Source: Sphingobium quisquiliarum P25
Lineage (GTDB): Bacteria; Pseudomonadota; Alphaproteobacteria; Sphingomonadales; Sphingomonadaceae
Direction: 5' to 3'
DNA length: 34,401 nt
Assembly (NCBI RefSeq): GCF_000445065.1
Contig: NZ_ATHO01000021.1
Location: forward strand, 1 to 34,401
Below the pieces are notes generated by a model. The model had not been told where the DNA came from and did not search any database. It saw only the letters and a program-made list of their open reading frames with translations. A program made the position numbers and the translations under genes. Numbering within the stretch: position 1 is the first letter of the stretch; each line of letters opens with the position of its first letter. Positions 16,312 to 24,007 of this stretch are shown here, piece after piece.

Positions 16312-17196
16312 CTATCCGTTCGTACAAGCCTGCGGGATGGACGGCTGGGCGCATTGTTGCTGCTGCCGTTGCAACTGCCGTTCCTCCACCCCTTCTTCCG
16401 CCTGCGCGATACGGACGTCCGCGTCAATCCAGATATCGCCCGCCACCGTGACGAAGCCCCTGATCGGCGCGGCGTCGTCCGCATCCAGCCCGGACGCGAG
16501 CCGCAGATAATGATCCGTCACGCAGACACGATTGGACGGGTCGAACCCCACCCAGCCAAGATCGGGCAGCCACGCCTCCACCCATGCGTGGGTTTCGTGC
16601 AGCGCCATCCCCTCCTGCGCCAGCAGATATCCGGTCACATAGCGCGCGGGCACGCCCATGGCGCGGGCGCCCGCGATGAAGATCTGCGCATGATCCTGGC
16701 AGACTCCCGCACCCAGCGCGAAAGCCTCCGCCGCCTCCGTCTGCGATGTCGTGACGCCGCTGCGATAGGCGACCGCGTCCCTGACCGCCGCGCACAACAG
16801 ATGCAGCCATGTCAGCATCCCCCCATCCTGCGGCAGTGCCGACGCCATGGCCCTTATCGCCTCCGATGCGCGGGTCAGCGGCGTATCGCGCAGGAAATAA
16901 TGCGGATGCACCGCGCCCGAAGCGGGGCCCAGCACCCCGCTGGTGTCATATGTCTCCACCAGCCCTTCCGCCACGATGACGGCATCGTCCATCCGGTCGT
17001 GCCGGACCCATATCGCTTCCATCTCGCCCAGGCTGTTGGGGCGAAAGCCCTCGACAGGCTCGCCGTTCACGGTCACCTGCCATTCCAGCACCTTCTGCAT
17101 GGCGCAATCGGCCGGCATCAGCTTCAGGCGCATCGCCACCCGCCCGGCCGATGCGGGATAGCGGTAAGTCGTCTGATGGCGAACAAGCAGCTTCAT
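16312..17196 (-). CDS. Transglutaminase-like peptidase with N-terminal beta-sandwich domain
   Basis: This is a 294-aa protein with the bacterial transglutaminase N-terminal domain (LLVRHQTTYRYPASAGRVAMRLKLMP) and a papain-like core. The catalytic triad is Cys166 in GAGVCQDHAQ, His203 in ETHAWVEAW and Asp219 in WVGFDPSN. No signal peptide is seen, so it should act in the cytosol. Proteins of this type probably hydrolyse or form isopeptide bonds. It lies 16 nt after alpha-E and 14 nt before Anbu, which suggests it acts on the same peptide substrate. The C-terminus is Gln-rich (about residues 276-284), which is unusual but low complexity. It could act as an amidase or peptidase rather than a cross-linker. 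Confidence 0.9.
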   Translation of the reverse strand: MKLLVRHQTTYRYPASAGRVAMRLKLMPADCAMQKVLEWQVTVNGEPVEGFRPNSLGEMEAIWVRHDRMDDAVIVAEGLVETYDTSGVLGPASGAVHPHYFLRDTPLTRASEAIRAMASALPQDGGMLTWLHLLCAAVRDAVAYRSGVTTSQTEAAEAFALGAGVCQDHAQIFIAGARAMGVPARYVTGYLLAQEGMALHETHAWVEAWLPDLGWVGFDPSNRVCVTDHYLRLASGLDADDAAPIRGFVTVAGDIWIDADVRIAQAEEGVEERQLQRQQQQCAQPSIPQACTNG

Positions 17197-17212
17197 GCCG
17201 CGTCCCGTCCCT

Positions 17213-18145
17213 TCATCCGAAATGGTAGGTCTGGGCGATTTCGCCGCCCAGCCGGTTGGTCATCTGGAGCCCGTTCTGCACCGTCTCATGCAATCCGGCG
17301 CGGAAAATCTCCCCGCTGTCGAGCTGTTCCAGATCGGTCACCATCTGCCGCACGGTCTGGTGGCATCGGCCCCGGCTGTCGTGCCAGCCCGCCAGCCGGT
17401 TCAGCCGGTAAGCCATCTGGTCGTAGCAATAGGCGACGCTGCGCGGGAACAACCGGTTGAGCATCAGGAAATCCGTGATCTGCCAAGGCGTATAGGTGCC
17501 GCCATAGACATGGTGATAGGCCCGCGAGCCCGACAGGGCATAGAGAACCGACGTCCACTGATAATGGTCGCGATTGCCACCGATCACCTCCGTTTCGGGC
17601 AGCAGCACATAATATTTGACGTCCAGCAGCCGCAACGTCATCTGCGCCCGCTCCAGCGCCGATCCGACCCGCAGGAAATCATGACCCTCATTGCGCAACT
17701 GCCCTGAATAGGCCGCGCCCCGGAAGGTCATGACCCGCGTCTTGACCCAGTCGATCAGCGCGGGAAGCTGCTGCCGCGCCTCTGCGACGTCATAGCTGTC
17801 GAGCTTGCGCCACCCTTCGTTCAGCGCCTCCCACATATCCTGAGTCAACATTGTGCGGGCCGACTTGGCATTGGCCCGCGCCTTGAGCAGGCAGGAACGG
17901 ATCGAACTGGGATTGTCCAGATCGAGCATCAGATAGGATACGGCGGCGCTCTCCGTCACCTGCACGCCTTCGGGGAACTCCCCCTCATTACCCGTCGCCC
18001 GCACGACCGATCGCCATTCGTCGCGATGATGCGCACCTGGCAGGATCGCCATGCGCTGTCCCATGGTCAACAGCCGCGCCGTCGCTTCCGCCCGCTCCAT
18101 ATAGCGCGCCATCCAGAACAGATTTTCGGCGGTGCGGCTCAGCAT
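17213..18145 (-). CDS. Alpha-E domain protein (DUF403)
   Basis: This is a 310-aa, almost fully helical protein starting MLSRTAENLFWMARYMERAEATARLL, the signature of the alpha-E family. Later conserved pieces are FLRVGSALERAQMTLRLLDVKYYVLLPE, DHYQWTSVLYALSGSRAYHH and FPRSVAYCYDQM. Its biochemical role is unknown; it is nearly always encoded with a circularly permuted ATP-grasp enzyme and a transglutaminase-like protein, and may be a scaffold or ligase partner. The start at 18145 follows a 142-bp gap after the ATP-grasp gene that contains a hairpin repeat. Confidence 0.9.
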   Translation of the reverse strand: MLSRTAENLFWMARYMERAEATARLLTMGQRMAILPGAHHRDEWRSVVRATGNEGEFPEGVQVTESAAVSYLMLDLDNPSSIRSCLLKARANAKSARTMLTQDMWEALNEGWRKLDSYDVAEARQQLPALIDWVKTRVMTFRGAAYSGQLRNEGHDFLRVGSALERAQMTLRLLDVKYYVLLPETEVIGGNRDHYQWTSVLYALSGSRAYHHVYGGTYTPWQITDFLMLNRLFPRSVAYCYDQMAYRLNRLAGWHDSRGRCHQTVRQMVTDLEQLDSGEIFRAGLHETVQNGLQMTNRLGGEIAQTYHFG

Positions 18146-18169
18146 GTGCGGCCTTCCTCAATATCAAGG

Positions 18170-18198
18170 TCCGTTCGGGCTGAGCGAAGCCGAAGCCC
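18170..18198. repeat. Hairpin repeat CCGTTCGGGCTGAGC type between ATP-grasp and alpha-E
   Basis: The sequence runs CCGTTCGGGCTGAGCGAAGC and continues CGAAGCCC; GGGCT pairs with AGCCC and TTCGG with CCGAA in an imperfect hairpin. From memory this resembles an abundant intergenic repeat of sphingomonads (GTTCGTGCTGAGCNNGTCGAAGCAC). It sits inside the 142-bp gap between the ATP-grasp and alpha-E genes and could alter transcript stability within the operon. The repeat assignment is inferred; copy number needs the whole genome. Confidence 0.55.
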
Positions 18199-18287
18199 AT
18201 GTCCCAGCGCAGGCGAAGACAACTCGCCTCGTCCGTTCATGCCCTCCGGCAGGATCATGGCAAACGGATGCATGCTGTTCATCCCGG

Positions 18288-19697
18288 TTAGTCCTGCAAC
18301 ACCCATGTATCCTTGACCCCGCCCCCCTGGCTTGAGTTGACCACCAGCGACCCTTCGGTCAGCGCCACGCGGGTAAGCCCGCCGGGAACCAGCCTGATCT
18401 GCTTTCCGACCAAGCAGTAGGGCCGGAAATCCGCATGCCTGCCCACCACCGCCGCCGGTCCCAGAGTCGGCACAGTCGACAGGTCCAGCGTCGGCTGGGC
18501 AATGAACTCGCCGGGATTGGCCCTGATGCGATCGGCATAGGCGGCGATCTCTTCCCGCGTCGCCTTGGGCCCGATCAGCATGCCATATCCGCCCGATCCA
18601 TGGACTTCCTTGGCGACCAGTTCGTGCAGATGCTCCAGCACATAGGCGCACTCGTCCGGCCGGGAACATTGCCATGTCTGGATATTCTCCAGGATCGGCT
18701 GCTCCCCCAGATAGAAGCGGATCATTTCGGGCACGTAGATATAGACGGCCTTGTCGTCCGCGATGCCCGCTCCCGGCGCCGACGCCAGCGTCACGCCGCC
18801 ATTGCGATAGACGTTGAAGATGCCCGGTATCCCCAGCAGACTGTCAGCGCGGAAGACGAGCGGGTCGAGATATTCGTCATCGATCCGGCGGTAGATCACA
18901 TCGACCTGACGAGGCCCCAGCGTGGTCTTCATCCACACCCGGTCCTCATCCACGAACAGGTCGGCGGGCTCGACCAGTTCGATGCCCATCAGGTCGGCCA
19001 GGAAACTATGTTCATAATAAGCGCTGTTGAGCGCGCCGGGGGTCAGCAGCACCACCACCGGATCGCCCGAACAGGCGGGCGGCGCGACCTCCTTCAGGCT
19101 TTTCAGCAGTTCGGCGGGATAATCGTCCACCGGCGCCACTATCCCCTGCCCGAACAGTTCGGGGAACATGCGCGTCATGATCTCCCGGTTTTCCAGCATG
19201 TAGGATACGCCGGACGGGGTCCGGCAATTATCCTCCAGCACCTCGAACCGCGCAGGGCCGGTGCGCACGATGTCGATCCCGACGATGTGGCTGTACACCT
19301 TGCCGGGCGGGGTGAAGCCCGCCATCTCGGCCAGATAGGCGCTGTTCCGGTATATGATGCCGGCGGGCATGATCCCCGCCTTCACGATCTCCCCGCGATG
19401 ATAGACGTCGTGCAGGAAGGCGTTGAGCGCCCTCGCCCGCTGCCGGATGCCCCGGTCCAGCACCCGCCATTCCTGCGCTGTGAAGATGCGCGGCAACAGG
19501 TCGAACGGAATCAGTCTTTCCGGGTCGCCTCCCTCACCATAGACGGCGAAGGTGATGCCGATGCGGCGGAATATCGCCTCCGCCTCCTCCAACCTGCGGT
19601 TGAGCCCGGCAATGCCTGTCCGCTCCACCCAGTTCTGCACTTCGGCATAGCAGGCGCGTAGCGAACCGTCGGGCTCAAACATTTCGTGGAAGGGCAA
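18288..19697 (-). CDS. Circularly permuted ATP-grasp ligase (DUF404/DUF407 type)
   Basis: This is a predicted carboxylate-amine ligase of about 469 aa with the circularly permuted ATP-grasp fold. Diagnostic stretches are the N-terminal MFEPDGSLRACYAEVQNW, RIFTAQEWRVLDRGIRQRA, ARFEVLEDNCRTPSGVSYMLENR (metal- and ATP-binding), VDVIYRRIDDEYLDPL and KEVHGSGGYGMLIGP. I start it at the TTG at 19697 because GGAGG lies 9 nt upstream; the ATG five codons later (19682) is an alternative. It heads the Anbu operon and probably makes the peptide or isopeptide product acted on downstream. About 40-55 bp upstream are two TGCAAC repeats 11 bp apart. Confidence 0.88.
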   Translation of the reverse strand: MPFHEMFEPDGSLRACYAEVQNWVERTGIAGLNRRLEEAEAIFRRIGITFAVYGEGGDPERLIPFDLLPRIFTAQEWRVLDRGIRQRARALNAFLHDVYHRGEIVKAGIMPAGIIYRNSAYLAEMAGFTPPGKVYSHIVGIDIVRTGPARFEVLEDNCRTPSGVSYMLENREIMTRMFPELFGQGIVAPVDDYPAELLKSLKEVAPPACSGDPVVVLLTPGALNSAYYEHSFLADLMGIELVEPADLFVDEDRVWMKTTLGPRQVDVIYRRIDDEYLDPLVFRADSLLGIPGIFNVYRNGGVTLASAPGAGIADDKAVYIYVPEMIRFYLGEQPILENIQTWQCSRPDECAYVLEHLHELVAKEVHGSGGYGMLIGPKATREEIAAYADRIRANPGEFIAQPTLDLSTVPTLGPAAVVGRHADFRPYCLVGKQIRLVPGGLTRVALTEGSLVVNSSQGGGVKDTWVLQD

Positions 19698-19737
19698 GGT
19701 GTCGATCCTCCCTCGGCGGCAACCGCCGGTTGTGCAT

Positions 19738-19754
19738 TGCAACATTAGTGCAAC
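19738..19754. promoter_or_regulatory. Paired TGCAAC repeats upstream of the Anbu operon
   Basis: TGCAAC occurs at 19738-19743 and again at 19749-19754, start to start 11 bp, about one helical turn. On the coding strand of the operon they read GTTGCACTAATGTTGCA. The site lies about 41 bp before the proposed ATP-grasp start, where an operator or activator site would be expected. No regulator can be named. Confidence 0.35.
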
Positions 19755-19931
19755 GCGACGGCGCGATTGCAAGCGCAAAACGCGTTTTCCGGCGGAAGGC
19801 TGCCAAAATTGTCGCGCGCGGCAAACATGGCAGAATTTACGGCAGCGCCATGCAAACCCCGTTGACCCCGCCGACGACCCTGCTTATAGCGCGCCCTCAC
19901 CGCAAGGCCGATGGCCCGGCGCAGCCCTTGG

Positions 19932-20008
19932 GGCGGAGTAGCTCAGCTGGTTAGAGCAGCGGAATCATAATCCGCGTGTCGGGGGTTCAAGTCCCTCCTC
20001 CGCTACCA
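19932..20008 (+). tRNA. tRNA with anticodon CAT (elongator tRNA-Met likely)
   Basis: A full 77-nt cloverleaf with encoded CCA can be drawn. The acceptor GGCGGAG pairs with CTCCGCT (one G-U at the top), the D-arm is GCTC/GAGC with AGCTGGTTA loop, the anticodon stem is GCGGA/TCCGC around loop ATCATAA (anticodon CAT) and the T-arm is GGGGG-TTCAAGT-CCCTC. The G1-U72 top pair and the lack of three G-C pairs beside the loop argue against initiator tRNA. CAT can also be tRNA-Ile2 if lysidine-modified, which sequence alone does not exclude. It is flanked by 234 bp on the left (no gene) and 172 bp on the right. Confidence 0.95.
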
Positions 20009-20027
20009 CCTAAAACCTCCCGAAATC

Positions 20028-20042
20028 AGCGGCTTTCCCGCT
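20028..20042 (+). terminator. Possible weak terminator hairpin after the tRNA
   Basis: AGCGG-CTTTC-CCGCT forms a 5-bp stem 20 bases past the tRNA, followed by TGCGTTT rather than a clean T-run. It is the only hairpin-like candidate for ending the tRNA transcript, and it is weak. Confidence 0.3.
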
Positions 20043-20180
20043 TGCGTTTCCGATGCGTGCCAGCATCCGCAAGCTGGTGGACAAATGTCCTGCGCCTTCG
20101 CCCGAAATGCTTTGTTACAGACGCTACACCTTTCGGATCAGGCTCCATGGTAGGGCGATCTGATCAGGAAAGGAGAGACT

Positions 20181-20612
20181 ATGGCTTTTTCATCCATATT
20201 GGTCGCCATCGACATCAACGATCATGACCATGCCAGGTCGGCATTGGAAGCGGCCCGCGCTCTCTCTGTGAGCGGCGCGAAGGTGCATATTCTCTATGTG
20301 CGCTACTTCCTGCCGGTGAATTATGAAGGCATGATCACGGTCGATTTCGACACGCAGGAAATTGGCGAGGCCCAGCGCCTGATCGACCAGTGGAAGGTCG
20401 AGTTCGGGCTGGAAAAGGCTACATTCGTCTCCCGCCGCGGCCGCGTCCGCGACGAAGTTCTGGACGAAGCGCAGCATATCGGCGCTGACCTCATCGTCAT
20501 CGGATCGCATCAGCCATCGCTGTCCTCGCGCGTGCTGGGCTCCAATGCCGCCGCGATCGTCCGCAACTCGCCCATCAGCGTCCTTATCGCGCGGCAGGGC
20601 AAGGCCGCCTGA
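20181..20612 (+). CDS. Universal stress protein (UspA family)
   Basis: This is a 143-aa single-domain Usp fold. It begins MAFSSILVAIDINDHDHARSALEAA, with the Asp used for nucleotide binding, and ends with the ATP-binding loop GSHQPSLSSRVLGSNAAAIVRNSPISVL, which fits the G-2X-G-9X-G(S/N) pattern loosely. It probably acts as an ATP-binding cytosolic stress-survival protein. AGGAGAG lies about 5 nt upstream of the ATG. It is a single-gene unit between the tRNA and a secreted protein. Two copies of GATCAGG lie upstream (about 20136 and 20162), which may or may not be regulatory. Confidence 0.92.
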   Translation: MAFSSILVAIDINDHDHARSALEAARALSVSGAKVHILYVRYFLPVNYEGMITVDFDTQEIGEAQRLIDQWKVEFGLEKATFVSRRGRVRDEVLDEAQHIGADLIVIGSHQPSLSSRVLGSNAAAIVRNSPISVLIARQGKAA

Positions 20613-20713
20613 CAAGGGGCCAGGCGCAAGCGCGGGGGCGATCGGCCGGCTCAGCCGGGATGCTTTCGGCAACGAAACATGATAGGCAGGCCCTTTCACA
20701 GGGAGAGAGCGCC

Positions 20714-21202
20714 ATGCACCGAGTCATCGCCCTTGCCGCATCCATCGCCTTGCTGCCTGCGCCTGCCTACGCCCAATCCTCCCTCTCCCCCGCCGACCGC
20801 GCCGCCGCCTTCCGCGCTGGCGGGTTCAAGCTCGCGGGCAAGCAATGGCGCGCCTGCGGCGATCCGGGCACGCCAAGCTACAGTCCGGGCACGATAGAGA
20901 CAGTCCGCGACCTGAACGGCGACGGCAGGCCGGAAGCTGTCATTACCGAGGGGTCAACCTATTGCTTCGGCATGACGGGCATGGGTTACACGATCGTCAG
21001 CAAACAGGCCGACGCCACCTGGAAGCGGATCACCGCGAACCAGGGCATTCCCACTTTCCTGCCGACGAAGGGCGCGGGCGGATGGCCGGACATCGAAGTT
21101 GGCGGCCCCGGCTTCTGCTTCCCGGTCGAACGCTGGAACGGCAAGCAATATGTCCTGAACCGTCACCAATATCAGGGAAAGCCCTGCCGCCCGCAACGAT
21201 AA
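20714..21202 (+). CDS. Small secreted protein with a calcium-loop-like DLNGDGRPE motif
   Basis: This is a 162-aa predicted periplasmic protein. A Sec signal peptide (MHRVIALAASIALLPAPAYA) is followed by a mature part with one D-x-N-x-D-G motif (DLNGDGRPEAVI), as in FG-GAP or EF-hand-like repeats, then GMGYTIVSKQADATWKRIT and a Cys pair (GFCFPVERW and PCRPQR). I do not recognise a function. The start is the ATG at 20714, with GGGAGAG about 6 nt upstream, rather than an open frame from 20660. A calcium-binding or envelope-stress role is only a guess. Confidence 0.78.
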   Translation: MHRVIALAASIALLPAPAYAQSSLSPADRAAAFRAGGFKLAGKQWRACGDPGTPSYSPGTIETVRDLNGDGRPEAVITEGSTYCFGMTGMGYTIVSKQADATWKRITANQGIPTFLPTKGAGGWPDIEVGGPGFCFPVERWNGKQYVLNRHQYQGKPCRPQR

Positions 21203-21263
21203 ACGGCCCCGCAACGGCTCGGCGCATCAGCCGATCGGATGCCAGATGACAGCATAGAGGCGG

Positions 21264-21563
21264 TCAAGCGGCAATCAAACTCGGCACCATCAGATCGGCT
21301 TCATGCTCACGTGCCTTGCCCAACTCATGACGGGCCTGCATCCGCATCAGGGTCTCGGCCTTCACGCCAAAGGCATGTTCGAAGCGGATCGCCATATCAG
21401 CGGACAGGGCCGCTCGACCGTTGAGAAGTGCGCTGATCGACTGCCTGCTCACTCCAAAAGCCTTGGCGAGATCGTTGATCGAAACGCCGTGGGCCTCGAC
21501 AATCTCGGTCTTGAGCCACTCACCCGCATGGATCGCGAACGATGGATGAATCTTGATAGTCAT
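21264..21563 (-). CDS. higA: HigA-family antitoxin (XRE helix-turn-helix)
   Basis: This is a 99-aa antitoxin starting MTIKIHPSFAIHAGEWL. The helix-turn-helix is ISINDLAKAFGVSRQSISALLNGRAALS-like (VSINDLAKAFGVSRQS), and DMAIRFEHAFGVKAETLMRMQ follows; this is the VapI/HigA pattern. It should neutralise HigB and bind the operon promoter. The ATG overlaps the higB stop by one base (TGATG), so the two are translationally coupled and the toxin gene comes first, as usual for higBA. Confidence 0.93.
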   Translation of the reverse strand: MTIKIHPSFAIHAGEWLKTEIVEAHGVSINDLAKAFGVSRQSISALLNGRAALSADMAIRFEHAFGVKAETLMRMQARHELGKAREHEADLMVPSLIAA

Positions 21564-21850
21564 CAGTGATAATCCTCCAGGTTCAGATCTACGATCGCGC
21601 CCCGCCCGTCGATTACAAAGGTCAGCCGCCAATTGCGTGTCACGGTCATCGCCCATGTTCCTGCCCGGTCGCCGGTGAGGGGATGAAGACCGTAATTTGG
21701 CGGCGTCGAAAGTTCATCCAGCGTCTCAGCATCGATGATGAAGTTAATCATCTTGAACAATCGGTCGACCAGGCCGCCGGGCAATCCTTTGGGTTTGCCA
21801 GTCTCCAAAAACCGCCGTAGCGCCTTGTGGGCGACGCTTTCAATCTCCAT
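21563..21850 (-). CDS. higB: HigB-family toxin (RelE/ParE superfamily mRNA interferase)
   Basis: This is a 95-aa toxin of the RelE superfamily that would cleave mRNA on the ribosome. Family landmarks are HKALRRFLETGKPKGL, GLHPLTGDRAGTWAMTVTRNWRLTF and the end LNLEDYH; the C-terminal His/Tyr pair is part of the active site in HigB/RelE relatives. It is complete and full length. No Shine-Dalgarno precedes the ATG, and a promoter-like TTGACA-N16-TACTTT ends only 6 bp before it, so translation may be leaderless. It is downstream of kup and separated by 88 bp. Confidence 0.93.
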   Translation of the reverse strand: MEIESVAHKALRRFLETGKPKGLPGGLVDRLFKMINFIIDAETLDELSTPPNYGLHPLTGDRAGTWAMTVTRNWRLTFVIDGRGAIVDLNLEDYH

Positions 21851-21854
21851 GAAT

Positions 21855-21894
21855 GGAAAGTATCGCTTTCCGTAGATATGTCAAGTGTCGCTTT
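21855..21894 (-). promoter_or_regulatory. higBA promoter with two operator-like repeats
   Basis: Two boxes AAAGCGA(T/C)ACTT lie at 21858-21869 and 21883-21894, 25 bp start to start. The first is the core of a 17-bp palindrome GGAAAG-TATCG-CTTTCC (21855-21871). A -35-like TTGACA on the minus strand (21879-21884) and a -10-like TACTTT (21857-21862) lie between and over these boxes. This is the arrangement expected for autoregulation by HigA. Confidence 0.65.
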
Positions 21895-21938
21895 ACATAA
21901 AGCCCTGTTGCCGGTGCTTTCACGCCGCAGGCGCGGCC

Positions 21939-23840
21939 TCAAATCTCCAGTTGCGATCCCAGTTCGACGACGCGGTTCGTTGGCAGCTTGAAGAAGGCCA
22001 TCGGGCTTTCCGCATTGCGGACCATCCACGCGAACAGCCGCTCGCGCCAGATCGCCATGCCCGGACGCGACGAAGGCACCAGCGTTTCGCGGCTCAGGAA
22101 ATAGCTTGTGTCGGCCACGCCGATCGGCCCGCCGCAATCCCGCACCGCCTTCATCGCGGCGGGCACGTCCACATTTTCCATGAAGCCGTGGCGCAGGATC
22201 AGGCGGTAAAATCCCTGGCCATGATCCTGCGCTTCCGTGCGCCCGTCGAACGGCAGGTGCGGCACATCCTCGGTCCGCACCGTCAGGATGATGTTGCGTT
22301 CGTGCAGGATGCGGTTGTGCTTCACATTGTGGAGCATCGCGGGCGGCACGCCTTCGGCCGATGACGACAGGAAGATCGCCGTGCCCGGCACCCGCTTTAG
22401 CGACGGCCCTGCCGACCGGATGAACAGGTCGAGGTCCATCGCATCCTCTCGCAGAGAATTGCGCATGATCCGCCGCCCGGTCGCCCATGTCGTCAGCACC
22501 AGGAAGGACAGCGCCGCCACCAGCAGCGGGAACCAGCCGCCATCGGGTATCTTGGTCGCCGTGGACAGGAAATAAGCGCCGTCGATGATCAGAAACAGCC
22601 CCGTCACCCCGGCCGCCAGCAGCCGGTTCCAGCGCCACACACTGAACGCCAGCACGCCCATCATGCAGGTCGTGATCACCATCGTGCCCGTCACCGCGAT
22701 GCCGTAGGCGGCCGCCAGATTGCTGGAACTGCCAAAGCCGAGCACCAGCAATATGACGAAGACCAGCAACGCCCAGTTGATCAGCGGCACATAGATCTGC
22801 CCCGCCGCCGAAGCGCTGGTGTGCAGGATGCGCAACCGCGGCAGGAAGCCCAGTTGCACCGCCTGCCGCGTCACCGAAAATGCGCCGGATATGACCGCCT
22901 GGCTTGCGATCACCGTCGCCAGCGTGGCGAGGATCACCAGCGGCAGCCGCGCCCATTCCGGCGCCAGCAGGAAGAAGGGGTTCTGCGCCGCCGCCGGATT
23001 GTCCAGCAACAGCGCGCCCTGCCCCAGATAGTTGAGCATCAGGCAAGGCAGCGCCGCATAAAGCCACGCGATGCTGATCGCCTTGCGCCCGAAATGGCCC
23101 ATGTCGGCGTAAAGCGCCTCCGCCCCCGTCACCGCCAGCACCACCGACCCCAGCGCCAGAAAGGCGAGCCGCGGGTCAAGCTGAAAGAAGTGAAACGCCC
23201 AGGCCGGGTTGATGATCTGGAAGATTTCCGGGTGCCGCAGGATATTCGCGATCCCCAGCACCGCCAGCGTCAGGAAATAGACCGCCATCACCGGCCCGAA
23301 CAGCGCGCCGACCTTCGCCGTGCCAAAGCTCTGGATGACGAACAGCGCGATCAGGACGCAAATGGCGATCGGCAGCACCAGCGGGCTCAATCCCGCCTCC
23401 ACCACCGTCAGCCCCTCGATCGCGGAAAGCACCGAAATCGCCGGAGTGATGATCGCATCGCCATAGAAAAGCGATGTCGCCAGCACCCCGAGCGCCGTGA
23501 TCGCAGGCGTCCAGCGCCCGCTGCCCAGCCTGCGCCCGATCATAGCCAGCAACGCCATGCTGCCGCCTTCGCCATCATTGTCGGCGCGCATGACGATGAA
23601 CACATATTTGACCGTGACGATCATCATCATGGTCCAGAAGATCAGCGACAGCACGCCGTAGATATGGGCCGGATCGACCGTCAGCGGATGATGCCCGACG
23701 AAGCTTTCCTTCAGCGCATAGAGCGGCGACGTGCCGATATCCCCGAACACCACGCCCAGCGCCCCCAGCGCAAGCGCGGGAAGCGGCCCGCGCGCGCCAT
23801 GGGCGGCGCCCCGGCCGGTCAGCTCATCATGCATCGACAT
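21939..23840 (-). CDS. kup: Kup-family potassium uptake transporter
   Basis: This is a 633-aa inner-membrane K+/H+ symporter with about 12 transmembrane helices. Diagnostic sequence includes [45 protein letters not shown] and [15 protein letters not shown]. The last 150 residues form the cytosolic domain ([28 protein letters not shown]). The start is set at 23840 (MSMHDELTG), with AGGGGA about 9 nt upstream; the open frame to 23924 adds only a basic, non-conserved stretch. It is a single-gene unit followed by higBA. Confidence 0.95.
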   Translation of the reverse strand: MSMHDELTGRGAAHGARGPLPALALGALGVVFGDIGTSPLYALKESFVGHHPLTVDPAHIYGVLSLIFWTMMMIVTVKYVFIVMRADNDGEGGSMALLAMIGRRLGSGRWTPAITALGVLATSLFYGDAIITPAISVLSAIEGLTVVEAGLSPLVLPIAICVLIALFVIQSFGTAKVGALFGPVMAVYFLTLAVLGIANILRHPEIFQIINPAWAFHFFQLDPRLAFLALGSVVLAVTGAEALYADMGHFGRKAISIAWLYAALPCLMLNYLGQGALLLDNPAAAQNPFFLLAPEWARLPLVILATLATVIASQAVISGAFSVTRQAVQLGFLPRLRILHTSASAAGQIYVPLINWALLVFVILLVLGFGSSSNLAAAYGIAVTGTMVITTCMMGVLAFSVWRWNRLLAAGVTGLFLIIDGAYFLSTATKIPDGGWFPLLVAALSFLVLTTWATGRRIMRNSLREDAMDLDLFIRSAGPSLKRVPGTAIFLSSSAEGVPPAMLHNVKHNRILHERNIILTVRTEDVPHLPFDGRTEAQDHGQGFYRLILRHGFMENVDVPAAMKAVRDCGGPIGVADTSYFLSRETLVPSSRPGMAIWRERLFAWMVRNAESPMAFFKLPTNRVVELGSQLEI

Positions 23841-24007
23841 GCGCACGAGTCCCCTTTTGCGAGGCCGCCTATGCCACATTCGCCAGGGGGTCCGCCACCG
23901 GGGAAGCGGCGGCCGCAGGCGCAATCTTCGTCAACCGCCCCTTGCAACCCCCGGCAAAGCGCGCCAATGACGGCTCCAATGCACTTTTTCGAGAGGATTG
24001 GGGGCCG

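Noticed and set aside
19932..20180. Integration site at the tRNA gene
   Set aside because: No integrase, no repeated tRNA 3' end and no phage genes are present nearby.
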